Part shown: piece by piece, positions 5,916 to 13,117 of the stretch
How the letters are laid out: each line of letters begins with the position of its first letter
How positions within the stretch are numbered: the first letter of the stretch is position 1
Source: Burkholderiales bacterium
GTDB taxonomy: Bacteria > Pseudomonadota > Gammaproteobacteria > Burkholderiales > SG8-39
Direction of reading: 5' to 3'
NCBI GenBank assembly: GCA_017880745.1
Contig: JADGRR010000021.1
Span: forward strand, 1-14,458
Length of the DNA stretch: 14,458 nucleotides
The notes under the pieces: generated by a model
Databases searched by the model: none
Told to the model about the DNA's origin: nothing
Seen by the model: the letters and a program-made list of their open reading frames with translations, nothing else
Made by a program: the position numbers and the translations under genes

Positions 5916-6902
5916 ATGAGTCCGGTCATCGATGTCCACACCCATATGCTCAACCACGCCTGGTTCGATCTGCTGAAAAAGCACGGCAAGCCGCGCTACA
6001 CGGTAAAACCGGTAACCGGCGGACTGCACGCGATACACCTCGACGGCGCGCCGTTCATGACGCCGGTGCCGCAAATGTTCGATTACGAAATGCGCATCCG
6101 CGACATGAACCGGGCCAAGATCGACATTTCCATCGTGTCGCTGACCTGCCCCAACGTCTACTGGGGCGGCGCCGAGGTGAGCCTGAAGGCGGCGCAAATC
6201 ATGAACGACGACATGGCGAAGGCGCAACGCGCTTATCCCGAGCGCATCCGCTGGTTCGCATCGCTGCCCTGGCAGTACCCGGCGCTGGCAGTGAAGGAAT
6301 TGACGCGTGCAACCAAGGCCGGCGCGGTCGGCGTCATGGTGCTCGCCAATATCAACGGCGAACATCTGACCAACCCGCGCTTCGCGCCGATCTGGAAGGC
6401 GATCGACAAGCTGAAGCTGCCGGTATTGGTGCACCCCACCGCCCCGCCCGGCGTGGCCAACATGCAGATGAACGAATTCCAGCTGACCGCCTCGCTCGGC
6501 TTCACCTTCGATACCTCGCTCGCGGTGGCGCGCATGGTGTATGACGGCTTTTTCGACCGCCACCTCGACCTCAAAATCATCGCCAGCCATGGCGGCGGCG
6601 CGCTGCCTTTCCTCGCCGGGCGGCTGGACCAGTGCTACGACCATATCCCGGCCTGCCGCGTCAACATCGCCGAGCGCCCGAGCCAGCACTTGCGCAACGT
6701 CTACTGCGATTCGGTCGTGTTCCGCCAGGACGCGCTCAACATGGCGGTGTCGTGCTTCGGCACCGACAATGTTCTGTACGGCTCCGACTACCCGCACACC
6801 ATCGGCGATCCGATCGGATGCCTGGCGCTGGTCGATGCGCTTGCGGATGGGGTGCGCGACAAGGTGCGCAGCCGCAATGCGCAGCGGATTTTTGAACTCT
6901 AG
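5916..6902 (+). CDS. Amidohydrolase-2 family metal-dependent hydrolase/decarboxylase
   Basis: This TIM-barrel enzyme of 328 residues belongs to the amidohydrolase superfamily, in the branch that includes ACMSD (aminocarboxymuconate-semialdehyde decarboxylase) and gamma-resorcylate decarboxylase. The metal ligands are visible: HTH at residues 8-10 on the first strand (IDVHTHM), His173 in LVHPTAPP, His225 in IIASHGGGALPF, and Asp291 in YGSDYPH. The motif SHGGGALPFLAGRLD is characteristic of ACMSD-type enzymes, which remove a carboxylate from aromatic or muconate compounds. The ATG at 5916 gives the expected short lead to the HTH motif and has AAAGGA seven bases upstream. The gene follows the Bug gene on the same strand but is separated by the hairpin region, so shared transcription is uncertain. 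Its stop codon lies two bases from that of the convergent permease gene. The exact substrate is unknown. Confidence 0.92.
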   Translation: MSPVIDVHTHMLNHAWFDLLKKHGKPRYTVKPVTGGLHAIHLDGAPFMTPVPQMFDYEMRIRDMNRAKIDISIVSLTCPNVYWGGAEVSLKAAQIMNDDMAKAQRAYPERIRWFASLPWQYPALAVKELTRATKAGAVGVMVLANINGEHLTNPRFAPIWKAIDKLKLPVLVHPTAPPGVANMQMNEFQLTASLGFTFDTSLAVARMVYDGFFDRHLDLKIIASHGGGALPFLAGRLDQCYDHIPACRVNIAERPSQHLRNVYCDSVVFRQDALNMAVSCFGTDNVLYGSDYPHTIGDPIGCLALVDALADGVRDKVRSRNAQRIFEL

Positions 6903-6904
6903 CC

Positions 6905-7960
6905 CTAGTGCGGATGCCGGTGATGCAGGTCCGGCAGGTGCGGATGGCTGTGCGCGATGGGTTCGTGCCGGTGCGGGTGCGAATGCGGCTCGGGACCCTC
7001 GTCGCCGCGATGCGCATGCCGATGGTGCGCGTCGTGCGTGTGCAGGTGTTCGTGCACGAGCGGTTCATGCACGTGCGCGTGCCCGTGCTGCTCGGTGAGC
7101 ACCAGCCAGGTGGCCGCGATCATCAGCAGGAATGCCGTCACGAAGCCGGCCGTCACCGGTTCGCCCAACAAGGCGATCGCGAGCGCGGCGCCGATGAAAG
7201 GCGCGGTGGAAAAATGCGACGCGGCGCGCGCGCTGCCGAGGTGGCGCAGGGCGACGATATATAGCACCAGGCTGATGCCGTAGCTCAGCCATCCGAGTGT
7301 CAGCGCCCCCGCCAGCGGCAGCGCGGCCGGCAAGCTCGCGCCGTAAGCGAGGGCCGCGACGATATTGATGCCGCCCGCGGCAAGGCCCTTGATCATGGCG
7401 ATGTTCACCGGATCGGCGGCCGAAATGCGGCGGGTGAGGTTGTTGTCCAGCGCCCACAGCGCGCAGGCGGCGATGACGGCGAGCGTGCGCAGCGACAGGC
7501 CGAAGCCCGCCCGCGGATCGTAGCCGAGCAGCAGGCCGGCGGCGAGCATCAGGCAGGCGGCGAGCCAGATGCGCCCGGCCACCGCTTCTTTGAACACGAG
7601 GGCGGCGAAGAGCGCCGTCAATATTCCCTCCAGGTTGAGCAGCAGCGACACGCCCGATGCGCTGGCGCCGGCGAGGCCCCACATCAGGAGCAGCGGCGCG
7701 GCGACGCCGCCGCTCGCGACCGCGCCGGCGAGCCAGGGAACGTCGCTCGCCTGCAGCGGCGGTTCGGCTGCGTGCCGGCCGAGGCGCAGCGCAAGTTTCA
7801 CCAGTGCGAGTCCCGCGCCGCTGCCGAGGTAAAGCAGCCCCGCGAGCAGGCCCGGCGTGATGTCCGCCTGCAGCAGCTTCGCCAGCGGCGTGCTCGCGCC
7901 GAACAGCGCCGCGGCGGCGAGTGCCAGCAGGGCGTAGCGTTGCATCGACAGGTCGATCAT
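6905..7960 (-). CDS. DMT-superfamily permease (EamA) with His-rich C-terminal tail
   Basis: The inner-membrane transporter has 351 residues. Residues 1-290 form about ten membrane helices in two EamA repeats, the second closing at GEPVTAGFVTAFLLMIAATWLVL. Residues 291-351 are a hydrophilic tail holding 23 histidines in its last 60 residues (HGHAHVHEP, HEHLHTHDAHHRHAHR, HSHPHRHEP, HHRHPH). Such tails bind Zn2+, Ni2+, Co2+ or Cu2+ in many transporters, usually as a buffer or sensor on the cytoplasmic side. EamA permeases are normally about 290-300 residues, so the tail is an addition. The gene starts 15 bp after the TonB receptor stop codon and is the last gene of the probable operon. An in-frame ATG five codons downstream could also be the start. 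The transported substrate is not evident; a metal or metal chelate is inferred from the tail and neighbours. Confidence 0.88.
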   Translation of the reverse strand: MIDLSMQRYALLALAAAALFGASTPLAKLLQADITPGLLAGLLYLGSGAGLALVKLALRLGRHAAEPPLQASDVPWLAGAVASGGVAAPLLLMWGLAGASASGVSLLLNLEGILTALFAALVFKEAVAGRIWLAACLMLAAGLLLGYDPRAGFGLSLRTLAVIAACALWALDNNLTRRISAADPVNIAMIKGLAAGGINIVAALAYGASLPAALPLAGALTLGWLSYGISLVLYIVALRHLGSARAASHFSTAPFIGAALAIALLGEPVTAGFVTAFLLMIAATWLVLTEQHGHAHVHEPLVHEHLHTHDAHHRHAHRGDEGPEPHSHPHRHEPIAHSHPHLPDLHHRHPH

Positions 7961-7975
7961 GGTCTCGAACAGAGA

Positions 7976-10036
7976 TTAGAAATTGGCGCTCAGAGTGAGC
8001 CGCAGGCTGCGCGGTTCCACCGGATGAAAATGGACGTCGTTCACCGGCGCCGCCTCGCCGCGCAGCTGCGATGCGTAGAAGTAATCGATGTCGCTCGCCT
8101 GGCGGTTGAACAGGTTGAACAGGTCCAGGCCGAGGCGCAAGTTGTTGTCGAACTTGTAGCCGATGCGCAGGTTGGTCAGCTGGGTGCTGCGCGAATGCAC
8201 GCTGCCATCCTCTATCAGCGGGCGCGGGCCGAAGTAGCGCATCTGCATCGTGCCCGACCAGCGGCCGAGCTCGTTCAGCGTCACGCCGAGCGCGGCAACG
8301 CGGTCGATCGAGCCGGGAATGCGCTCGCCCGCCGGATCTTCGTCGGTGAATTTAGCTTTCGACGCGGAGATGTCCGCATCGATCAGCAGCCAGGGCTGCG
8401 GGCGGTAGCGGTTCGACCATTCGATCCCGTGGCGCAGGCTCGGCCGGCTGGCCCGTGTCGTTCCCGCGTCGCCGGCGAACACCAGCTCCGAAGCGAGCGC
8501 GAGGCGCCACAGCGCGAGCGAGCTTTGAAGATTCGGCACCCATTCGCTGCGCACGCCCAGTTCCGCGCCTCCGGAGCGCGCGAGCGCCGGCGACTGCGCC
8601 GCGGGGGCGAGGGTTTTCGGGTCGAGGCTGATCACGGCGCCGCGCGCGTCGTTGCTGTGAAAACCGCTGCCCGCGCTCAGGAAATACTCGGTCTGGTGCC
8701 ACGGCCCGAAAATGAGATTGAGCTTGGGCGAGGCGATGCCGGCAGTTTTCCTGCCGGAATTCGCGGCGAGATTGCTCGCTACGTCGAAGTCGAAATAATC
8801 GCCGCGCAGCCCGGCCACGCTGCGGAATTTCTCCGTCCACTGCAGCGAGTTCTCGACGTAGATGCCGCTGCCGGTTTCGCGCACCCGGTCTTCGCGCGTG
8901 GTCGACAGGCGTTGCCGCGCCACGGTGTCGTACAAGCCGATCCGGCCGATGTTGTCGCGGCGCAGTTGCAACCCGAGCTTGGTCACGCTTTGCATCTCGC
9001 CGAGCGTTCCGGTCCAGAGCCAGTTTGGGGTAATGCCCATGGTCGTGCGGTTGTCGCCCTGCTCGAACTGATCGCCGCTGACCGGGTTGTCCTGGAACAA
9101 GGTGAAATTCGAGAACAGTTGCAGGCGGGACTTGATCAGATAGGCGTCCATCTGGAACTGGCCGCCGCCTTTCATTGGCTGGCGCAGATCGTAGGACAGG
9201 CTCGAGCGCTGCGATCCGCCGCCGTCGCTCGGATCGATCGCGCCGAAGCGGGAAACCAGGCCGCTGTCCACCGCGCGCTGTGGGATCTGGTCGGTGGCGT
9301 TCCATTTGCCGCGGTAATGCATGGCGGTGAGGCTGTAGCCGTCGTCCCGCGCGCCATGGTGGTAGCGCAACACCGCATTCACCTTGTGAAAGTCGTTCGG
9401 ATTGACCCAGGGGCCGTCGTTGTTCACCAATTCCAGCGCGTACAGCAGATCGCCCATTTCGGACTTGGGTGAGCCGGCAAGCAGTGCGCGGCGATAGCCG
9501 AAGTCGCCTGCCGTGGCGCTGGCGAGGTTGTCGTTCATGCGGTCGAGGTAGTGGAAATGCGCCGCGCCGGCCGACGAAAAATCGCCTTCTTCGGCGAAGT
9601 ACGGACCCTTCTTGTAATCGACGCGGGCGACGAGTTCCGGAATCATGAAATTGAGATCCGAATAGCCCTGGCCATGGGCGTGGGTGGGCAGATTGACCGG
9701 CATGCCCGCCACCGTGGTGTAAAAGTCGGTGCCGTGGTCGAGGTTGAAGCCGCGCAGGAAGAACTGGTTCGCCTTGCCGTCGCCGCTATGCTGGGTAACG
9801 ATGACGCCGGGCACGTATTCGAGCACCTCGCCCGGGCGCAACAGCGGTTTGGCTTCGATCAGCTTCGGCGTGATGTAGCCCTGGCTGGCAGTATCTGAAG
9901 TGCCAACGCCGTTGGCGTAATGCCCGGTCACCTCGATCACGGCGTCGGCTTCGGGATGCCGGCCGTCGGCCAGGAGCGGCGCGCTGGCGCCCAGCAACAG
10001 CAGGCATAGCGAAAATTGCGGTCGAAATGCGAGCAT
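7976..10036 (-). CDS. TonB-dependent outer-membrane receptor
   Basis: This outer-membrane beta-barrel of 686 residues imports a scarce ligand using energy from TonB-ExbBD. A signal peptide spans about residues 1-23 (SLCLLLLGASAPLLA), followed by a TonB-box-like AVIEVTG near 32-38. The plug domain runs from about 50 to 165 and includes LEYVPGVIVTQHSGDGKANQ, FFLRGFNLDHGTDFYTTVAG and MPVNLPTHAHGQGY. The barrel ends in LRLTLSANF with the terminal phenylalanine needed for outer-membrane insertion. The segment HAHGQGY in the plug and scattered histidines might contact a metal ligand, but this is inference. I chose the ATG at 10036; a TTG at 10051 would add five residues. Neither has a clear ribosome-binding site. 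A 14-bp tandem repeat lies in the spacer upstream. It lies between the HupE-like gene and the His-tailed permease gene. Confidence 0.92.
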   Translation of the reverse strand: MLAFRPQFSLCLLLLGASAPLLADGRHPEADAVIEVTGHYANGVGTSDTASQGYITPKLIEAKPLLRPGEVLEYVPGVIVTQHSGDGKANQFFLRGFNLDHGTDFYTTVAGMPVNLPTHAHGQGYSDLNFMIPELVARVDYKKGPYFAEEGDFSSAGAAHFHYLDRMNDNLASATAGDFGYRRALLAGSPKSEMGDLLYALELVNNDGPWVNPNDFHKVNAVLRYHHGARDDGYSLTAMHYRGKWNATDQIPQRAVDSGLVSRFGAIDPSDGGGSQRSSLSYDLRQPMKGGGQFQMDAYLIKSRLQLFSNFTLFQDNPVSGDQFEQGDNRTTMGITPNWLWTGTLGEMQSVTKLGLQLRRDNIGRIGLYDTVARQRLSTTREDRVRETGSGIYVENSLQWTEKFRSVAGLRGDYFDFDVASNLAANSGRKTAGIASPKLNLIFGPWHQTEYFLSAGSGFHSNDARGAVISLDPKTLAPAAQSPALARSGGAELGVRSEWVPNLQSSLALWRLALASELVFAGDAGTTRASRPSLRHGIEWSNRYRPQPWLLIDADISASKAKFTDEDPAGERIPGSIDRVAALGVTLNELGRWSGTMQMRYFGPRPLIEDGSVHSRSTQLTNLRIGYKFDNNLRLGLDLFNLFNRQASDIDYFYASQLRGEAAPVNDVHFHPVEPRSLRLTLSANF

Positions 10037-10056
10037 GAACAGACGGGCCAATAGGG

Positions 10057-10098
10057 AATAGAGACGGGGGAATAGAGACGGGGCAATAGCGACGGAGT
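10057..10098 (-). repeat. Three 14-bp tandem repeats ahead of the TonB receptor gene
   Basis: Units start at 10057, 10071 and 10085: AATAGAGACGGGGG, AATAGAGACGGGGC and AATAGCGACGGAGT on the plus strand. The first two differ at one base and the third is diverged. The array fills most of the 83-bp gap between the HupE-like gene and the receptor gene, ending 20 bp from the receptor ATG, where a ribosome-binding site would be expected but is not clear. Confidence 0.85.
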
Positions 10099-10119
10099 AT
10101 GGGTTTCGCGGCGCAGCGT

Positions 10120-11241
10120 TCAGGCTGAAATCAGCTTCATGTTAAGGGCGCGCTCCAGCAGCCAGACCATGGCGACGGCCACGATCGCGACCGAACCGCC
10201 GAGCAAGACCACGCGCCGGTAAAACCAGCTCGTGCGCAAATAATAAGCAAGCGGCAAAAAGGCCGCGACGATCGTGAGCTGTCCCCCTTCCACGCCGAGG
10301 TTGAAGCCGACCAGCGCCAGCACCAGCGCATCGCGCGGCAGGCCGAGTTCGGTCAGCACGCTGGCAAAGCCGAAGCCGTGGATCAGGCCGAAGGCGAAGG
10401 CCACCACCCAACGCCTGCCGCCGACGAGCGGCCACAGGTTGTTCGCCGCGGCCAGAACCACGGAGGCGGCGATGGCCGATTCCACCAGCCGCGAAGGCAG
10501 CGAAATCACACCCAGCGCGGCCAGCGACAGCGTGATCGAGTGCGCCACGGTAAACGAGGTCACGATTTTGAACACATCCCAGAACGCATCGCTGAAGCGC
10601 GCCACCGGCAACCAGTGCCGCCGCTCGCGCAGCAGCACCGCCGGCAGCAGCAGCGAAAGGAGGAACAGGATGTGGTCGTAGCCCTTCCAGATATGCCACA
10701 CGCCTTCGCGGCCATAGCTCAGGAATTGCCGCAAAGCCGACATCTCGCCGAGCACGAAGCGCTGCTTCGATTGCTCCGGCGTGAATACCAGGCTCTGGAT
10801 CCTGCCCAGATATTCGAGGTTGAGCAGCCCCTTGTGCTGGGCGTCGAAATCGAAGAACAGGCTGTAGCCGATCTCGATCGCGGCCGGCGCGCTGCCGCAG
10901 TCCGCGGCAAAGCGCAGCACTTCGTAGGCGCCGTCGCTGTGGTGATCGACCTCGTGCGCGGTGACGCGCAGGGGACAATTCTTTGCGTCGCCCGAAAAGC
11001 TCAGGCGGGCGAGCGCGTAGGCGGCGATGTCGGCCTGGCGCGCGCGCAACTCGCCCCAGGTGATTTCGCCGTCGCCGTTGGTGTCCAGGCCGATTGCCTG
11101 CTCCAGGTCGCGCAGCGCGATGTCCCATTGCCCGGTGACCCGCGCGCCGTCGATCTTGAGGTGCAGGTAGCTGTCGCTCGGCTTGTGCGCCTCGGCCGCG
11201 AGGCTCGCGAGCAGCAACAGCAGCGCCAGAGCGCGGCTCAT
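10120..11241 (-). CDS. HupE/UreJ-type membrane protein with EF-hand-like loop
   Basis: The product is an inner-membrane protein of 373 residues in the HupE/UreJ_2 family, whose relatives are linked to nickel or cobalt supply. A signal peptide covers about residues 1-18 (LALLLLLASLAAEAH). The periplasmic domain (about 19-180) contains DTNGDGEITWGE at 53-64, a full 12-residue EF-hand loop with ligands at positions 1, 3, 5 and 12. About six membrane helices follow. They carry conserved polar positions such as WHIWKGYDHILF (183-192), TVAHSITL (231-238), GLIHGFGFA (285-293) and GFNLGVEGGQL (312-322). The ATG at 11241 overlaps the TPR gene stop as ATGA, showing translational coupling; an open frame reaches 11616 but is the shadow of the TPR gene. 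Metal transport is the best guess; the ion is not identified. Confidence 0.87.
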   Translation of the reverse strand: MSRALALLLLLASLAAEAHKPSDSYLHLKIDGARVTGQWDIALRDLEQAIGLDTNGDGEITWGELRARQADIAAYALARLSFSGDAKNCPLRVTAHEVDHHSDGAYEVLRFAADCGSAPAAIEIGYSLFFDFDAQHKGLLNLEYLGRIQSLVFTPEQSKQRFVLGEMSALRQFLSYGREGVWHIWKGYDHILFLLSLLLPAVLLRERRHWLPVARFSDAFWDVFKIVTSFTVAHSITLSLAALGVISLPSRLVESAIAASVVLAAANNLWPLVGGRRWVVAFAFGLIHGFGFASVLTELGLPRDALVLALVGFNLGVEGGQLTIVAAFLPLAYYLRTSWFYRRVVLLGGSVAIVAVAMVWLLERALNMKLISA

Positions 11242-12422
11242 TTCGCGCCGTCCTTGAGTTGCTGCGCCAATTTCGCGTACAGGGGATCTTCGTAGCCGCT
11301 CGCGCTGAGCCACTCGATGGCCGGCTGCGCCGCGGCATATTGCTTCGCCGCGAGCGCCGCTTCCATCAGGATGCGCGCGTCGCGCGGCTCGCGCTGCAAG
11401 CGGTAATTCTCCGCCGCCAGCCGCAGCGCTCCCGGCGCGTCGCCCTGCAAATAAAGATGAAAACGCGCTTCTTCCTGCTGGTGCAGCTTGTCGCCGCGCA
11501 TGGCGGAGGCGTCGAAGCGCTCTTTCATCATGGCGCTGTGCGCGGGCGCGGACGGGAGCTTCGCCGCCTGCTCGGCCAGGGCCAGCCGCAGCAGCAGGAC
11601 GTCGGAGCGCTCCCAATCCTTGAGCATCGGCACCACTTCCGCGGGCCGGTTATGGTCGAGCAGAAAATCGGCATAGGCGGCGAGGATGAAGCCGTCGGTG
11701 ACGCCCAGTGCGAGCCCGGCCTTGAAATGGCGCTCGGCCAGCTCGTCCTTGCCTTGGCGCAAGGCCATTTCCGCCAGCCGCGTTTGAATCCAGAGCTTCA
11801 GGTCGGGGTCGGCGTCGGGGCGGCGCGCCAGGGCCTTCGATAGCTCGGCGTAGGCCTCTGCGGATTTCCCGGTCAGCCCGTCGACCGCCGTGGTGCAGGC
11901 CGTGGCGAGCAGCGCGCTTGCCAGCGGGGCGAGCTGGTCGCAGGCCGCGCGCGCGCCCGGGTAGTCCGCCTGCACCAGCAGGATGGCCGAGCGCCAGGAC
12001 CAGAGTTCGGCATTGCCGGGATCGCGCTCCGCTGCGCGCGCGAGGTCGCCTAACGCCGCGTCGAATTCGTGCCGGTATTGGCGCAGCAGCGCGCGCATGA
12101 CCAGGATCGCAACCGGCGGCTCGGCGGTGTTGCTCCAGGGCCGGATCGCGGCCTCGGCATAGCCGACGTAGCGCGGGTCGCCCTCCGCGCTGGCGAGATC
12201 GAAGTAGCGGCGCGCCAAAGCCAGGGCGCGATCGATGTTTTGCGGTTGCTCCGCCAACGCGCGGCGCAACTGGCGCAATTCGCGGCCCTCGGCGGCCGAG
12301 GCTTTGAACGGCAGGCGCTCGAGGACCTCGTTGTCCGACTGCGGGGTATAGGGTGCCGCCTGCGCCGCGCCGGTGCCGAGAGCGCAGACGAGAACGAGAA
12401 CCGGGATGAGCAGGCGGCGCAT
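11238..12422 (-). CDS. Secreted tetratricopeptide-repeat protein
   Basis: The protein has 394 residues, with a signal peptide at about 1-22 (LLIPVLVLVCALGTGAAQA) and cleavage likely before APYTP. It would therefore lie in the periplasm. The rest is Ala/Leu-rich helical sequence with TPR-like pairs, for example EFDAALGDLARAAERDPGNAEL, SAEAYAELSKALARRPDADP and KDELAERHFKAGLALGVTDG. TPR proteins act as scaffolds for protein contacts, and no enzyme motif is visible. I chose the ATG at 12422 because it gives the signal peptide; the open frame continues to 12548 through the promoter. It is the first gene of the probable operon and overlaps the HupE-like gene by 4 bp. It may bridge the receptor and the inner-membrane parts, but that is inference. 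Confidence 0.85.
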   Translation of the reverse strand: MRRLLIPVLVLVCALGTGAAQAAPYTPQSDNEVLERLPFKASAAEGRELRQLRRALAEQPQNIDRALALARRYFDLASAEGDPRYVGYAEAAIRPWSNTAEPPVAILVMRALLRQYRHEFDAALGDLARAAERDPGNAELWSWRSAILLVQADYPGARAACDQLAPLASALLATACTTAVDGLTGKSAEAYAELSKALARRPDADPDLKLWIQTRLAEMALRQGKDELAERHFKAGLALGVTDGFILAAYADFLLDHNRPAEVVPMLKDWERSDVLLLRLALAEQAAKLPSAPAHSAMMKERFDASAMRGDKLHQQEEARFHLYLQGDAPGALRLAAENYRLQREPRDARILMEAALAAKQYAAAQPAIEWLSASGYEDPLYAKLAQQLKDGAK

Positions 12423-12713
12423 GTCAGGTCGGATGCATCGAAATTTTGCCGGCCTGGGCCTGGCGTTTGGCGTGACTAAAGAAGTATAGCATTGATTGTC
12501 CTGAGCTTTTTCTATAGACTCCGGTACGGTACGGCCAGGGCCGAGCAACGGCTGTCAACGCGTTGCCGGGTCGGCCGTTATTGGCAATTCCGGCATTGCG
12601 GCCCTAACCGCTATGCTTGCACCGCGGTATCGACGTCGGCCTCCGCTGGATGGGACGATGGGCGGAGGCGGTCGGGAGCGCCGGTAATTCAAAACCATCA
12701 ACGAGGAGATGAA
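12423..12713. other. Divergent regulatory region between the TPR operon and the lysine-rich gene
   Basis: This 291-bp gap contains no convincing gene. It holds the minus-strand promoter described next, a 10-bp palindrome CAACGCGTTG (12556-12565), and a short inverted repeat GCAAT/ATTGC near 12584-12599. A TATAGA at 12513 is present on the plus strand without a well-spaced -35 box, so the promoter of the lysine-rich gene is not identified. GAGGAG at 12703-12708 is a good ribosome-binding site for that gene. Confidence 0.5.
12483..12491 (-). promoter_or_regulatory. Extended -10 promoter for the TPR/HupE/TonB/DMT operon
   Basis: The minus strand reads TGCTATACT, identical to the extended -10 element ahead of the FAD oxidase gene. 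No convincing -35 box is present. Transcription would start near 12476, leaving a leader of about 54 nt before the TPR gene. I saw no Fur box or other known metal-regulator site. Confidence 0.5.
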
Positions 12714-12953
12714 ATGAGCAAAATTCTGTCGATTCTGGTAGCTGCTGTATTCGTTGTTTCCACTGGTTCCGTTTTCGCCGCGTCGCACATGAAGGCCGCC
12801 GCCGAGAAAACAGACGACACGAAAACAAGCGAAATGAAAAAAGCCGAAAAGAAAGAAAAGAAGGCAATGAAGAAAGAAGCGAGGAAAGCGGCAACTGCCA
12901 AAAAAGAAGCGACTAAAATAGACGATATGAAGAAAGGCGCAGAAAACAAGTAA
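12714..12953 (+). CDS. Small secreted lysine-rich protein
   Basis: The gene encodes 79 residues. Residues 1-22 form a clear signal peptide (ILSILVAAVFVVSTGSVFA) with cleavage likely before ASHMK. The mature part, about 57 residues, is built almost entirely of Lys, Ala, Glu, Asp and Met, with recurring KK, EKKEKK and MKK motifs, and has no cysteine or aromatic residue. It should be strongly charged and either disordered or one long helix. The ATG at 12714 is set by GAGGAG five bases upstream, and an intrinsic terminator follows, so it is a self-contained gene. The coding sequence is A-rich compared with its GC-rich neighbours because of lysine codons. I do not recognise a named family; small exported Lys/Ala-rich proteins of this type are known but mostly uncharacterised. 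Function unknown. Confidence 0.8.
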   Translation: MSKILSILVAAVFVVSTGSVFAASHMKAAAEKTDDTKTSEMKKAEKKEKKAMKKEARKAATAKKEATKIDDMKKGAENK

Positions 12954-12975
12954 GCTTTCCTTCTTCGCAGCAACT

Positions 12976-13000
12976 GGGCAGGGTTATCCCTGCCCTTTTT
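12976..13000 (+). terminator. Rho-independent terminator of the lysine-rich gene
   Basis: GGGCAGGG (12976-12983) pairs perfectly with CCCTGCCC (12988-12995) around a TTAT loop and is followed directly by TTTTT GTTT. This is a textbook intrinsic terminator, 22 bp after the stop codon. Confidence 0.93.
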
Positions 13001-13076
13001 GTTTCTGCAGTTCCCTCGCGCCAGTCGCCCGCGCCGTGCGGGCACTCGCCGCAGTGCGCCTCTGATGGCCCGGCGC

Positions 13077-13109
13077 TTTTCGCCCGCGGCGGCGAAAATT
13101 TGCTACAGT
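13077..13109 (+). promoter_or_regulatory. Extended -10 promoter with overlapping inverted repeat, acyl-CoA synthetase gene
   Basis: TGCTACAGT (13101-13109) is an extended -10 element ending nine bases before the ATG, which implies a near-leaderless mRNA. Just upstream, TTTTCGCC (13077-13084) and GGCGAAAA (13091-13098) form a perfect 8-bp inverted repeat with a 6-nt spacer over the -35 position. It could be a repressor or activator site. No ribosome-binding site is clear in the short leader. Confidence 0.4.
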
Positions 13110-13117
13110 CAGGCGCC

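Noticed and set aside
5655..6797. A 380-codon minus-strand open frame covering the hairpin region and the amidohydrolase gene
   Set aside because: Most of it is antisense to the amidohydrolase gene, whose metal-binding motifs are unmistakable. The remainder runs through inverted repeats and shows no recognisable domain.
7772..9472. A 566-codon plus-strand open frame across the TonB receptor gene
   Set aside because: It is antisense to the receptor and the permease, has low-complexity Arg/Ala/Gln-rich composition, and crosses the real gene boundary at 7960-7976. Long antisense frames are common in GC-rich DNA.
12582..12599. Sigma54 promoter, from TGGCA and TTGC ahead of the lysine-rich gene
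   Set aside because: The GG and GC doublets are 13 bases apart instead of the required 10, and no enhancer-binding protein gene is in the window.
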